A DNA stretch of 64,000 bases from assembly GCA_963580285.1 (NCBI GenBank), contig OY757019.1, positions 64,500,587 to 64,564,586 on the forward strand, given 5' to 3'. Below are positions 23,363 to 33,387 of this stretch, in pieces; the stretch's first letter is position 1, and each line of letters opens with the position of its first letter. The translations under genes were made by a program, and so were the position numbers. The DNA comes from Lucinisca nassula. Its lineage: Eukaryota; Mollusca; Bivalvia; Lucinida; Lucinidae. Under the pieces are notes generated by a model, which saw only the letters and a list, made by a program, of their open reading frames with translations, had not been told where the DNA came from and made no database searches.

Positions 23363-24796
23363 TTTTTATTTTTATTCATCAATATGTAAACGTTTCTGGC
23401 GTGTTGTGATAAGCATTACTTTTGTTTTTGCAGTGTTAAACACGGTAACACTGATGGATCAACATTCCATTTTGTTGACACCAGTCACGTAATGTTATAA
23501 GACAGTTTTGCAAGTTTAGCCTGAGTTCATTAATATCAGCATGTGCGTCATAAATAGTAGTATCGTCAGCATAAAGGTCTGTAGAGCAAATTTGATTGGA
23601 AAGATGCAATGGCAGATCATAATAAGAAATAGTAACGGGCCCAATATGGATCCTTGTGGAACTCCGCATTTGACGTAATCACGTTCTGATATTTTATTAT
23701 TTACAGATACTACCTGTGTTCTATCACTCAGATAGGATTGCATTAATGAAACAAAATTATTGCTACATTTATAGCATTTAAGTTTCTCTAAAAGTAAGTC
23801 ATGATCCACTAGGTCGAAAGCTTTTCTGAAATCTACCATGATAGAACCTACAATTTTGCCTTGGTTTATAGCCTTGAGCCAGTTTTCTGTCATGAGTGTT
23901 ATTGCACTTTCGGTAGAATGTCCAGATCGAAAACCACTTTGTATTTGATGTATAAGGTTAAAATTGTTTAAATATGACATAAGATTCTTCTGTATAAATT
24001 TTTCTAGAAGTTTTGATAATGTTGGCAAGATAGATATGGGACGGTAATTGTTCAGTTCATCTTTTGGGCCACCCTTGTGGAGCGGGGTTACTTTTGCTTG
24101 TTTCCATAAAGTGGGAAAACTGTTATTGTATAAACATTTTTGGGCTATAAAAGTAATGCTTTTCGAAATAACACCCGAAGAAAGTTTTAATAGTTTGGGT
24201 CCAATTCCATCTAAGCCTGTTGCTTTAGTGATATCAAGCGAAGATAAAAATCTGTATACAAAATTTTCATCTATATCGGGTAAACTAAAAAATGCGTTTT
24301 GCGGAACCTTATAATCAATATACGCCCTGAGTGTCCTTAAATCATTTGGCAGCAATGGCTCTTTAAGATCTGAAGCAATATTAATGAAATATTTGTTGAA
24401 ATGCTCCACTAATTCTTTGTCATCTGAGACTGTCTCGCCATCGATTCGCACTCCCAAAATACCATTACTTCTATTATTGCTATGTTTACTGGAGGCTCCA
24501 AATTCTTTAAAAATTTTCCAAATTGATTTCGGATCATCTTTCCCTGATTCGATTTTTTGTTCATATGTGGATTTTTAGCTATTTTAATTAAGGTCGATAT
24601 TCTGTTTCGTAGAGTTTTATATTCTTCCATATCCCCATGCTTTTTATGAGTATCTCTTTCTTTCATTGCATCCAATATTTCGGAAGTTATCCAGTCTGGT
24701 TGAGTTTTATGCTTTACCCTTTGAGTTTTCAGTGGTGCGTGCTTGTTTACAATATTTATGAAAAGTGAATACCAATTATCAAGGATGTCATCAACC
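23363..24796 (-). pseudogene. CR1 reverse transcriptase, central part
   Basis: Overlapping minus-strand frames span 24796 to about 23440. Residues include the linker PDWITSEILDAMKERD, the fingers motif KATGLDGIGPKLLKL, NNYRPISILPTLSKLLEK, IQSGFRSGHSTESA, VDFRKAFDLVDHDLL with the first catalytic aspartate, VPQGSILGPLLF and LYADDTTIYD (about 23570) with the catalytic pair. This enzyme primes reverse transcription at the nicked target. A frameshift near 23640 separates the GPLLF and YADD blocks, and another lies near 24430. Missing function is due to these shifts; the motifs themselves are intact. Confidence 0.9.
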
Positions 24797-24914
24797 ATAG
24801 TGCAGTTTATATTTTATTTTTGGTCCTTTGAGATCAGCGTGAATATTCTGAGAAAAATAAAAATCAAAAATGAGTTCCTTTAAGAGCAATGAAAATATTC
24901 ATAAGAAAAAAGAT

Positions 24915-24960
24915 GGGTCATACTACGTAGTTTCGGCTAATAAAGCCTCATCAGTGACCC
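24915..24960 (-). ncRNA. Type I hammerhead ribozyme, minus strand
   Basis: Reverse complement of the motif at 25137-25182 with identical core: GGGTCA, CTGATGA, GGCT...AGCC, GAAA, CTACGTAG, TA, TGACCC. No core base is changed. Confidence 0.85.
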
Positions 24961-25136
24961 TGTAATGATCCGGCAAATAAATCGGAAATAAATTATTGGT
25001 TTAGACTCATATTCTAGACAGGTTTTTAATTATTTGGACCCCATTTTGATTTATATCAGTCTTTGAATCGACTGCCTATTCGAAATTCGCAAAATTGCAG
25101 TATGTTTCCTCTGGCTTTCTTTGCCGGATCATTACA

Positions 25137-25182
25137 GGGTCACTGATGAGGCTTTATTAGCCGAAACTACGTAGTATGACCC
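25137..25182 (+). ncRNA. Type I hammerhead ribozyme, plus strand
   Basis: Same 46 nt structure as at 23272, perfect core and 6 bp stem I. Together with the minus-strand copy it forms an inverted pair within one insertion. A transcript through both could fold them against each other instead of into ribozymes. Confidence 0.85.
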
Positions 25183-25237
25183 ATCTTCTTTCTTATGAAT
25201 GTTTTCATTGCTCTTAAAGGAACTCATTTTTGAGTTT

Positions 25238-26338
25238 TTATTCATGAAAATGTCGCAAGTTATCCCAATTAATTGACAATAAATCTGTTAAAAACTCATT
25301 TTCGTTAAAATGTTTGAATGATCTGTAAGTTATATAGTTATGAGAGTTCTTTTTGCTACTTGAACTTACATTCCTATTACAAAAGATAGCGTAATGATCA
25401 CTAATACCTAATTCAGAAACGCACACATATTTCATCATTTGTGTAAATGTGATCTATAAGGGTACTTGAAAGTGTCGTTACTCTTATAGGTTGCACAACT
25501 ACTTGACTTAATCCTAATGATTCAGTGAGAACTACCCAATCTCTATTTACATCAACATTTAATAGATTTTTATTAAAATCTCCAAGTAAAATAACCTCTT
25601 TTTCCTCCATTAATACTGTTTCAATAAACATTTCAAAACGATCATTCCATTCAATTAATTCATTTGGATTTCTATATAGTGTACCACACAGAAATGGTTT
25701 ACCCTTATTCGGCGTAATTTCAAGCCATATGCATGCAATATCATTGGTCTCAAGGTCATCCCTTCGCTTCGACATTATATGATCTTTAACATGGACAAGT
25801 ATGCCTCCACCACCGTTGTTGTTATTATCTTTTCGATAAGGTGACTGAAAACCATTGGTTTATGGCTCTTAAGCTTAGTTTCGCATAAACCAAATATATG
25901 TATATTCTCATTTCTCTCTGCAGTCAACATCAATTCAATTTCAGAAAATTTTGTCATATCCATCGAACATAAACCCTGAACATTAAGAAATCCTATATAC
26001 ATACCCTTATTTTTTAGATTTAAATTCAAAACAGACTCATTTTTATGGTTTTCTGATTGTCTCTCTGTATCTAAAGCTGATTCGTATTGCCTCTCTTTAT
26101 CTATAGATGAATCAAGCTGTTTTGAATGAACTGAGCTGCATGTGCATGCTGTGTCATTTGCAGAACACTTAGATAACACCCCAAAATTTCCTACAACATA
26201 TGCAGATTGAATGCTTTTTTCATCATACTTTGAACACTGACAGTCGAAAAATAAAGAATTACAGTCACTGCAAACAGAATTTAAAACACTAAAATAATTT
26301 TCATTCACTGTACCATTATTTTGATCAATTACAGGCAT
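25238..26338 (-). pseudogene. CR1 endonuclease domain (ORF2 N-terminus)
   Basis: Minus-strand frames read IGFLNVQGLC and FGLCETKL (about 25990-25870), then WLEITPNKGKPFLCGTLYRN, EVILLGDFN (about 25600), LIDHIYTN and ISDHYAIFC (about 25400). These are the NxxG, E-T, GDFN and SDH blocks of apurinic/apyrimidinic-type endonucleases that nick target DNA for LINE insertion. Frame changes occur near 25775-25860 and 25430. ORF2 probably started near 26338, where MPVIDQNNGTVNENYF begins, close behind ORF1. Retrozyme sequence follows at 25237. Confidence 0.88.
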
Positions 26339-26368
26339 TTGAAAATTGGTGGCACTAATGCCGAGTCC

Positions 26369-27738
26369 CTATTTCTGTGCTGTGTACCAACAATCAGAAA
26401 ACTTGTGTCCAACAAGATTGCACTCATAGCAACGGCCTCGGTTACCGCCAAACCGTCTGACCGAATGTCCATATTGATGCCTCCGAAACCCATTTCCACC
26501 TTGATTTCCCCTAATTCCATTTCTAGCTGTCTTTCCTTGATATCCGGCTGGCCCGCTGAAATTTCCCGGGTTTTGCGATCTCCGTCTGTTGTATACGCAT
26601 TCTCCGAAATCTGTAATTATTTGCAGTTTCCTATTGATTGCATCTAGGAGCCGTTTTATGCCAGAATCCGATAAATGAATACCATCATCCCTGTAGTATC
26701 TAGATGACAACTGGTCCTCTCTGAAGAAAAGTACATAGCTGTCTTGAACCAGTTCTACTTTTTGATTTCTCCAATGAGCGACGAGCTTAGCTAAGCAGCG
26801 GTTGATAACACAAACATCAACATCTCCTCTCGTTGCCACAGAGCAAACTAGTACTCGACATTCAACATTGCGACATTTTATCAAACTCAAAAGTTCATCG
26901 TAGTTTTCTTCTATTCTTCTAGGATCAGCGCCATTTGATAAATCATTTCCTCCTACGTAAAGAATAACAGTTGAAAAAGACTTCAAATCATATTGACTTG
27001 AACACTAAAGGACTGGTCAAAACTGTCCACAAGTCCTCAACAGGCGGAGCCACTGTTCAACTGCGGATGGCTTCTAGATGCAATCAATAGGAAACTGCAA
27101 ATAATTACAGATTTAGGAGAATGCGTATACAACAGACGGAGATCGCAAAACCCGGGAAAATTCAGCGGGCCAGACTTCAAATCTAATTGGTCGATCAAAC
27201 GTTGAACAGTGGCTCCGCCTGTTGAGGACTTGTGGACAGTTTTGACCAGTCCTTTAGTGTTCACACCAATTATTATAGAATCTCCGAGTAGAAGAATCTT
27301 TTCCCCAGATGGTTGAGGATTATACTGGGGTTTATGGCTTCTCGCAGGAATTGTCTGAACTGGCCGTGTTGGTCTGCTACCATTGTTTACTACTACGGGT
27401 ATGTGTTGCGGCTCTTCATTTGATATTGGAGTATCTGTTCGTTCACCACGTATCGGTACTGCTACTATAGGAGATTGCGTGCGTGCCTCCTGCAACAACA
27501 CGGATTTCTTTGCAACATTGGGCTGAAAAAATGACTGGCTTTCAGATGGATTATTGCTCACTATTTCGGAATACGTTGCCGGTTTCGACATATTTTCTAC
27601 CAATAGTATAATCGACTGTTTTAAGTCGCGCACGACGGAAATTATCTTTGAAATTAACATGGGCAGTTTTCTTCCGTTTGTTTGTACGTCATCATGGGAT
27701 GCAATTATCTCCAGTCCTTGTGGAATAAGTTTGGACAC
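26369..27738 (-). pseudogene. CR1 ORF1: SGNH esterase with zinc knuckle
   Basis: Read from 27738. An N-terminal region of unknown fold is followed by a Pro/Ser-rich linker. The esterase block I is KILLLGDSIIIGVN (about 27300), which holds the nucleophile serine. After an interruption the frame continues STVILYVGGNDLSNG and ends the domain with YRDDGIHLSDSG, the Asp-His pair of SGNH hydrolases. A Gly/Arg-rich stretch and a CCHC knuckle (CYECNLVGHKFSDCW) close the protein. CR1/L2 elements often carry such an ORF1, thought to bind element RNA and perhaps lipids. An insertion at 26989-27172 breaks the esterase. The first codon is GTG-like at 27738, so the true start may lie upstream. Confidence 0.85.
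26989..27172. repeat. Chimeric 184 bp insertion of inverted ORF1 pieces
   Basis: Flanked by GACTTCAAAT on both sides (26979-26988 and 27173-27182). It contains 27001-27060, which is a perfect reverse complement of 27202-27261. It also contains about 27070-27172, which is a nearly perfect reverse complement of about 26548-26650. Both source segments lie in the same LINE ORF1. Confidence 0.85.
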
Positions 27739-27885
27739 ATAAGTGGTACCTGCAGATCAAAAATCATATGTGAGAGGTGTGGAGGTAATCACAAGGGAGA
27801 TAACTGTACAGAAACCATAAAGTGCAGTAATTGTGGAGGTGGTCATTTTGCATCAGCTTCAGTTTGTCCTGTGTATAAAGAAGTG
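27737..27885 (+). pseudogene. LINE ORF1 fragment with zinc knuckles
   Basis: Translates to FGHISGTCRSKIICERCGGN, then HKGDNCTETIKCSNCGGGHF and ASASVCPVYKEV. These are two complete CCHC knuckles and the end of a third, the nucleic-acid chaperone part of I/Jockey ORF1 proteins. The N-terminal part is missing at the junction with the neighbouring LINE. A palindrome interrupts the frame after codon KEV, and the reading frame continues beyond it at 28158. Confidence 0.8.
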
Positions 27886-28145
27886 AACACCTTTGACGCA
27901 CAAACAGTTTTATAACATTTATTATCACAATAATTCTTCACAATCTCCAGACGTTTCGGCTTTTTACAGCCTTTTTCACGGATTTTTCTTTCAAGCTATC
28001 ACATATTTTTCCTATTCATCTTTCCACCATATTTAACATTAAATATGGTGGAAAGATGAATAGGAAAAATATGTGATAGCTTGAAAGAAAAATCCGTGAA
28101 AAAGGCTGTAAAAAGCCGAAACGTCTGGAGATTGTGAAGAATTAT
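27886..28145. repeat. Near-perfect palindromic insertion
   Basis: 260 bp inserted with a 12 bp direct repeat TATAAAGAAGTG at 27874-27885 and 28146-28157. Arms of 106 nt (27930-28035 and 28040-28145) surround a 4 nt ACAT centre. The right arm holds GGCTGTAAAAAGCCGAAACG, resembling a hammerhead stem II and GAAAC, but without the CUGANGA box. Confidence 0.85.
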
Positions 28146-28198
28146 TATAAAGAAGTGTACAGATCATTAACCACTGGCCAAATCTTGTATTAAGACAT

Positions 28199-29651
28199 AA
28201 TGAAGTTTCTTTCACCCAACTGTCAATCATTTAAAACTGCAAAAAAATACATTTTTAATTTAGTGGACAATTATAATTTGGATTTTTTGTGTTGATCAGA
28301 AACTTGGGAACAAGAGTCCGACAAAATATCATTTCAAAATTGGCAAGTTTTTTCAAAACCAAGAAAACAGGATCATCATGGAGGTGTAGCAATATTAAGT
28401 AGACATTCTGAAAAATTTATGGTTTCCAGGACTACCGATTTGGAAAGAAATGATGAGGAAGCAATCTGTGTCACAATTCAAATGGAAAAAAGTGAAAAAA
28501 TACTTTTAATTGTAGCATATATTCCCCCATCAAAATCAGAACAGATGGAAGGGTTCATAGAGTTGATTAAATACTGCAACCAAAGTTTCAAAAATATTAT
28601 CATAACCGGTGACTTCAATGCCAAAAGTATCCTATGGGGCAATAACTTGGATAATAGTGCTGGGGAATTGTTGGAAAGATGTATGTTTTCAGAAAATTTC
28701 ATTTGTATCAATGATGGATTGAAAACCAGAAGACATTCTGATAGTCTTAAAGACTTATTTTTGATTAAGCCACACTTAAACAGAATTGTAAAAAAATGCC
28801 AATCGCTTGTACAAGAGACAGTCAGATCGGATCATATAGGTATCTTGATGGAGACGGTGGATGGAGAAGAAGAACAAATGGAAGTTGTGGAAAAGTATCG
28901 GTTGAATAAAACAGACTGGAAGAAATGGGATGAATTGACTGAAGAAAAGTTTACTGAATGGATGGAGGAACTTGCATTACACCCGCAAGAGGATATAGAT
29001 TATGTGTATGATTCATTTCTCGAAGTATTTCAGACCTGTATGGATGAATGTGTACGAAAGGCTTTTGCCAATATAGATGGTAGAAGAAAGTCTCCACCAT
29101 GGTCGAATGAAAAGGTCAAAGAAAAAAAGTCAGAGCTTAATAAAGCAAAAAAAAAAAAAAAAATGTTCAAAAAGAACAAAACCCCTAGAAACTTTGCATA
29201 TTTAAAGGATTGTGAAGAATTATACATCACTGAATGTGAAAATGCAAAAGATGAATGGGTAAACAATACTTGCGAAACGATAAACAAAACCTCAGACATC
29301 AAAGAGAAATGGCAGTCTTTCAAAAGACTAACCTCCTATCAAGAAAAGGGGGGAGTGAGTGTGCTACCATTATTGAATAAGGATGGAAATGCAGTATTTG
29401 ACCAGGAAGGAAAGAGTAAGATCCTTAGAGAAACATTCTTTAGAGGAGGTCATATTGAGCAAGAGCAGTTTGATGAGGATTTCAGGAAGGAAATTGAAAG
29501 TAAGCTATCAGACATCAGAGAATCTGTTAAGAGTACAGAAGGTGATGGGTTCTTGAATCGTCCGATTTCCTTTGACGAGGTTGAGGCTACGATTCAAAGA
29601 ATGAAAAAAGACAAAGCACCAGGCCCTGACCACTTATATTCGCATACGTAG
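28199..29651 (+). pseudogene. LINE endonuclease and start of RT
   Basis: Coding texture starts near 28199 (MKFLSPNCQSFKTAKKYIFN) and hits a TGA at about 28295 just before SETWEQES. An open frame from 28419 continues. Endonuclease blocks are SETW, HGGVAILSR, VAYIPPSKS, IIITGDFNAKS and VRSDHIG. A linker and the RT fingers start KAPGPDH follow. The frame ends at 29651 immediately after that motif, where roughly 95 residues usual in the family (the SYRPISL region) are missing. The endonuclease would nick target DNA; the stop and the deletion disable the protein. Confidence 0.88.
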
Positions 29652-29654
29652 AGG

Positions 29655-30306
29655 AACTACTCAGTCACTAATCAAACTTACACAGGATGTCCTGAGTGGT
29701 TTTAATGAAGTTAAAGCTACCCTGGCTAGCTTTATAGATATGGAGAAGGCTTTCGACACTGTATGGAGAGAGGGGCTCCTTGTGAAGCTACATGACAAAG
29801 GAATAGATGGGGTCTTTTGGACATGGATTGCAGATTTTCTCCAGGACAGGAATGCAGCATGCATACTGAAGAGAACGGCTGGTACCACATTTCCAACTAA
29901 ACTAGGACTACCGCAGGGAAGTGTCCTCTCTCCAGTTCTCTTCAACTTGTATGTCCGTGACATATATAAAAATATTGTCAGTGAGAAAATCAAATTTGCA
30001 GACGACGGTACAATTTGGTTGACTGGAGATAGCGTTGATGACCTCAGTAGAGAGATGGCCAAGGATTTGGCAACTATCGCCAGTTGGACATACAAATGGA
30101 GGGTGAAATTGAATGCTGATAAAACTGAGTGCTGCCTATTCACAAAAAACACAGAGCATACCGTACCTGCAGTGGAAATGAAGGGAAAAGTTCTCAAAAG
30201 CACAGAAAAGGTGAAAGTTCTTGGTGTTGTTCTGGACAGCAAGTTGACATTCCAACATCATATCGACTTAGTGGAAAAAAAGCTGCCAAGGCCCTTGCAC
30301 AACTAA
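29655..30306 (+). pseudogene. LINE reverse transcriptase palm
   Basis: Continues from RGTTQSLIKLTQDVLSGF through ASFIDMEKAFDTVWREGL with the first catalytic aspartate, LGLPQGSVLSPVLFNLYV and IKFADDGTIWL with the catalytic pair (about 29995). It then gives WRVKLNADKTECCLF and VKVLGVVLDSKLTFQHHI, the typical end of the palm and thumb start. A frame change around 30290-30380 separates it from the next part. It is clearly the same protein as the endonuclease upstream. Confidence 0.9.
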
Positions 30307-30380
30307 TGATTGTTGGATGAACAGAGAAAATTAGCCCAGCAAATCTGATAAAGCTCTACAACAGCATAGTTGTCCCGCAG

Positions 30381-31793
30381 ATGGAATATGCTGCTCCTGT
30401 GTGGCAAGTAGCAAATTGTGGGCAACTGGAAAAAATCCAAAGAAAGGGATTAGCATTATGTCTTGGCTGTCCCAGTACAGCCAGTTGTGAGGCATTAGAA
30501 GTTCAGGCAGGAGTACTTCCCTTGGACCTTCGGCGGGAAGAAATTGCTATCAGTGAGTGCGCAAAAATCATGGCAAAACCTTCAACTGAGTACATCAAAC
30601 GGTCACTCAATAAATGTCAATCTACAATTGAAAATAATGAACGAGAAAAGTTTTCAACTCCACTTGGCAAAATGCTGGAACAGATAACTGACATGACATC
30701 CTTAACAGATGTCAGTATACAGATGATTGAACCAGAAGCCAATTACTTGGAAAGTCTCCAGCCAACAATGAGAAGACCAGAATATTGGTCCAATTTAGGC
30801 TCGTCCAAGTCTAGAACCAAGGCACAGGAACAAGGGTCCAGAGAAGTAGTGGAAGGTCTTTTACATGGTATTTCCAGTAACACAGTGGTGGCTTTTACAG
30901 ACGGATCATGTAGAGGAAATCCTGGTCCATGTGGAGCAGGTTCCTGCATAATCTTACCAAACAGTGACAAAGTGGAACTTAAGCAGCCTGTCTCTAAACT
31001 TGCCTCAATTCTTATGGGTGAGCTAGTAGCCATAAAGATTACCCTGGACTTCATTCTCGAGGAGAAAACAAAACGCCAAGTTGATTCAGTTATGATCTTC
31101 AGCGATAGTCAGACCTCTGTAGGAATCTTGCAACTTGGCTGGGAGAACAAGACACATAAAAAGACCAGCTCTGACATCCTACAAATTATGAAAGATTTAC
31201 AACAGAGTGGCACAGAGGTAAAGATACAGTGGACACCAGGTCATGCGGAGATAGCTGGTAATGAAACAGCTGACAAATTAGCCAAGGAGGCAGCTAAAGA
31301 GGCAGAGGACATGCCTGAAGACAATGGAGAGACAAGCCTGGCAGAAATACAGCAAGGAGCCAGGGAAGCGGTAACTACAAAGTGGCAACGTAGATGGAAA
31401 ATATCAGAAAAAGGGAGAACACTGTATCAACTGAAACCACTAGTTAAGCCAAAGAAAATCAGCTTCAAGACACAAAAACATCAGAGAGCTTTACTACAGT
31501 TGCAGAATGGATACAGTCAACTAAAGGAATACAGACACAAGACAGGGGTAGCAGACGATCCATTCTGCGAGTGTGGTGATATTGAAGATGTTCATCATTA
31601 TTTACTTCACTGCCCAAAATATGATGGGCCAAGGGAGATAATGAAACAGGAACTGCTCCTGAAATACGGCCTAAAGTACTTGACAGTTGAGCAATGCCTG
31701 GAAGAGAAAGAGGATGAAGAAGAATCCAAATACATACAAGAAGAAATCCTAAGCATACTTGACAACTACATTGACTCAACAAAAAGATTTTAA
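30381..31793 (+). pseudogene. LINE RT thumb, RNase H and zinc-binding tail
   Basis: A 470-codon open frame. It begins with thumb sequence MEYAAPVWQVANCGQLEKIQ, has a variable linker, then RNase H with FTDGSCRGNPGPCGAG (about 30895), GELVAIKITLD, MIFSDSQTSVG and IQWTPGHAEIAGNETADKLA. Together these carry the D-E-D-H catalytic set. The carboxyl end reads CECGDIEDVHHYLLHCPKYD, the C-C-H-C motif found at the end of I/Jockey polyproteins. RNase H removes template RNA during insertion. This stretch is intact on its own, but it is out of frame with the preceding RT. Confidence 0.92.
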
Positions 31794-31804
31794 ATGATAA
31801 TGCT

Positions 31805-31822
31805 AAAAAAAAAAAAAAAAAA
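31805..31822 (+). other. LINE poly-A tail
   Basis: Eighteen A residues begin 12 nt after the stop codon of the RNase H frame, marking the element end. Confidence 0.8.
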
Positions 31823-31945
31823 TTTAGTAAATAAAACTAACTTCTGAACTTCACAAATGCGTCTTACAATGTACCCAGAGATTATATAATTAGATGACGC
31901 TTACGAAGACAAAGACAATACCTGAGAGTTACCGCGGCCGAATGG

Positions 31946-32621
31946 CTATGAACCAAACCAAACCAAACTAAGTTGCGACATACTATGATTATCTTGCCTG
32001 GGACAATTTGGAGTACTTTCTAACATCGTCTGCCTTAGACTGACATTTTCGCATTCATTGCTATAATCTGAATGCGTAATTCGTGGACTTAAGGCTCCAG
32101 GTTCGCTGCTGATAACATCCTGAGAGCTTTCTTCCGTGGTTGTCAGGCTGTCAACTTCCTGCACGAACCTTTTAAACAGAGTTAAAGCCACTTTCGGAAA
32201 ATATGAAGAACGCCACAACCTGTGTCCGACTCCTGTGACTTTCACTGTACTGAAATGACTGTCAAGTATTATTTCGCATTTAAGTCCGTGCACATGGGTA
32301 ATATATTTTGTAACAAATGTGGTGTCGTCTGCATCAATTTTGCCTCGAAAAGTATGCCTTTATCTTAGACAAGAACACATGAAAGAAGACAATTGAAGTA
32401 AAAGATAGAGTAGTCTTACTTTCATTTTGCTGAGTTCTGTAGAAGATTCTTTCAAAAGGATCCTTTTGACCCACTTCTGCCTGCCACTCATCATCAACAA
32501 TATCCGAGAATGACATCGAGGATAATGTAGAAGCGCTACTTTCATTAAAATCCATTTCCTCTTCTCGAAGGCGCTTATCTATGTCCATATCCGAATCACT
32601 CGGCCCTGCTTGTGAACCCAT
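31946..32621 (-). CDS. Two-exon small gene, function unknown
   Basis: Exon 1 runs from ATG at 32621 to 32420 and exon 2 from 32343 to the stop at 31946. The intron is 32344-32419, with donor A|GTAAGACT and acceptor TTTTCGAG. It joins in phase 1 to give about 200 residues. The first 65 are acidic and serine-rich (MGSQAGPSDSDMDIDKRLRE). The second part has a compact, charged region VHGLKCEIILDSHFSTVKVT then GVGHRLWRSSYFPKVAL, followed by a polar tail. I recognise no enzyme motif. The promoter side (32640-33000) is AT-rich and followed by palindromic repeats, so it may belong to an uncharacterised mobile element. Splice sites are inferred from sequence only. Confidence 0.5.
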
Positions 32622-33066
32622 GTTCAATGTCACAATCACAAAATCAACAAATTCTCTGTAAAACTGTAACTTCTCTGAGAGATTTTTTGTTGCTAATCAA
32701 AATATCTATCAAATTTTTACTTTTATATGAGTTTCTGATCCATATTTGACGTTAATTAAATTCTTAAACACAGCGCGCCTATATAGGCAATGCAAAATAA
32801 CTGTGTTTTATTCTGCAACAAATCACAGCTCGGAAGAGCGTGACGTTTGACGTCATTAAAAACTGCAAATTTATGACGTCACTAGTCGATTTACTTGACG
32901 TTAGACGGTGTAACGTCATTTCCTCGCATCCAAAACGTTACAAAAGGATATAAATGCATGTGTTTCAGTCGATAATTTTAGCGGGATTTCTTCTTACAAT
33001 GGCGAAAAGTTGTGAGATTTTGAAGGAAACAACAACATTATTGCCGATTTTCAGCGTGTTAGAATC

Positions 33067-33229
33067 GAAATAGATCAGCTCTAGCCAGTGATTTGTTGGG
33101 TAATAAATCACAGTTTGTCGGTCAGTTGTAAGTAGACAAATCACGCGCGCTACGCGCTTGTGATTTGCCTACTTTACAAACTGTGATTTATTACACAACA
33201 AATCACAGTTAGAGCTGATCTATTTCTTA
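33067..33229. repeat. Fold-back sequence of about 160 bp
   Basis: AAATAGATCAGCTCTA at the left is mirrored by TTAGAGCTGATCTATTT at the right. Inside, GTGATTTGTTGGGTAATAAA pairs with TTTATTACACAACAAATCAC. The centre is AAATCACGCGCGCTACGCGC, which is itself nearly palindromic. It is probably a miniature fold-back element. The flanks are not resolved. Confidence 0.7.
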
Positions 33230-33282
33230 AGTAATTCTGATTTTTTTCACGGTGTTATTTAGAAAAACAACGTGACGTCACC

Positions 33283-33387
33283 ATGGCGCGAAAAGTTGAG
33301 GGCGATGATGAACGTTTCGAGCAGTATGTTAAGGAACGTGCCAAACGTTTTTTCTTGGGTGGGTTTAAACCTACTATAACGCGATAG
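33283..33387 (+). CDS. Short open frame, 34 residues, doubtful
   Basis: ATG in context ACCATGG starts MARKVEGDDERFEQYVKERA and stops at TAG. A GT immediately follows the stop, so an exon ending there cannot be excluded. A second frame at 33448-33681 is open but shows no motif. Both could be exons of a broken element gene. I do not recognise them. Confidence 0.2.
   Translation: MARKVEGDDERFEQYVKERAKRFFLGGFKPTITR

Larger units (their letters stand above)
24797..25237 (+). mobile_element. Retrozyme-family insertion with inverted hammerheads
   Basis: Inserted between the endonuclease and RT parts of the LINE. Plus-sense retrozyme sequence (GTGCAGTTTATATTTT...GTCCTTTGAGATCAGCG) runs from 24800. 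It is then interrupted by an inverted end (24861-24975, minus sense), resumes with TTATTGGTTTAGACTCATAT and ends with a plus-sense hammerhead and AAAGGAACTCATTTTTGA. The outer parts form inverted repeats of about 110 bp that mimic a MITE. Confidence 0.8.
22366..27740 (-). mobile_element. CR1-like non-LTR retrotransposon, disrupted
   Basis: A minus-strand element with ORF1 (SGNH-esterase and zinc knuckle), apurinic endonuclease and reverse transcriptase in order. It ends in a tetranucleotide-type repeat, GTAAGTAAGTAAAGTAAGTA on the plus strand at 22372, as CR1/L2-group elements do. Several frameshifts, two hammerhead-bearing insertions and a chimeric insertion in ORF1 inactivate it. No target duplication is obvious at either end. 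Confidence 0.85.
27741..31822 (+). mobile_element. I/Jockey-group LINE with RNase H, disrupted
   Basis: Plus-strand element, 5' truncated in ORF1 where it abuts the CR1-like LINE. It has zinc knuckles, endonuclease, reverse transcriptase, RNase H and a terminal C-C-H-C motif, followed by an A run at 31805-31822. An RNase H in a non-LTR element points to the I/Jockey/Nimb assemblage. A palindrome insertion, a stop in the endonuclease, a deletion in the RT fingers and a frameshift before RNase H make it defective. Confidence 0.88.

Noticed and set aside
24861..25237. 110 bp inverted repeats as TIRs of a MITE
   Set aside because: The arms are hammerhead ribozymes that also occur singly (23272) and in direct tandem (60091/60473), so inversion of a retrozyme is simpler.
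29030..29323. Minus-strand 97-residue hydrophobic frame
   Set aside because: Antisense shadow of the LINE endonuclease-RT linker.
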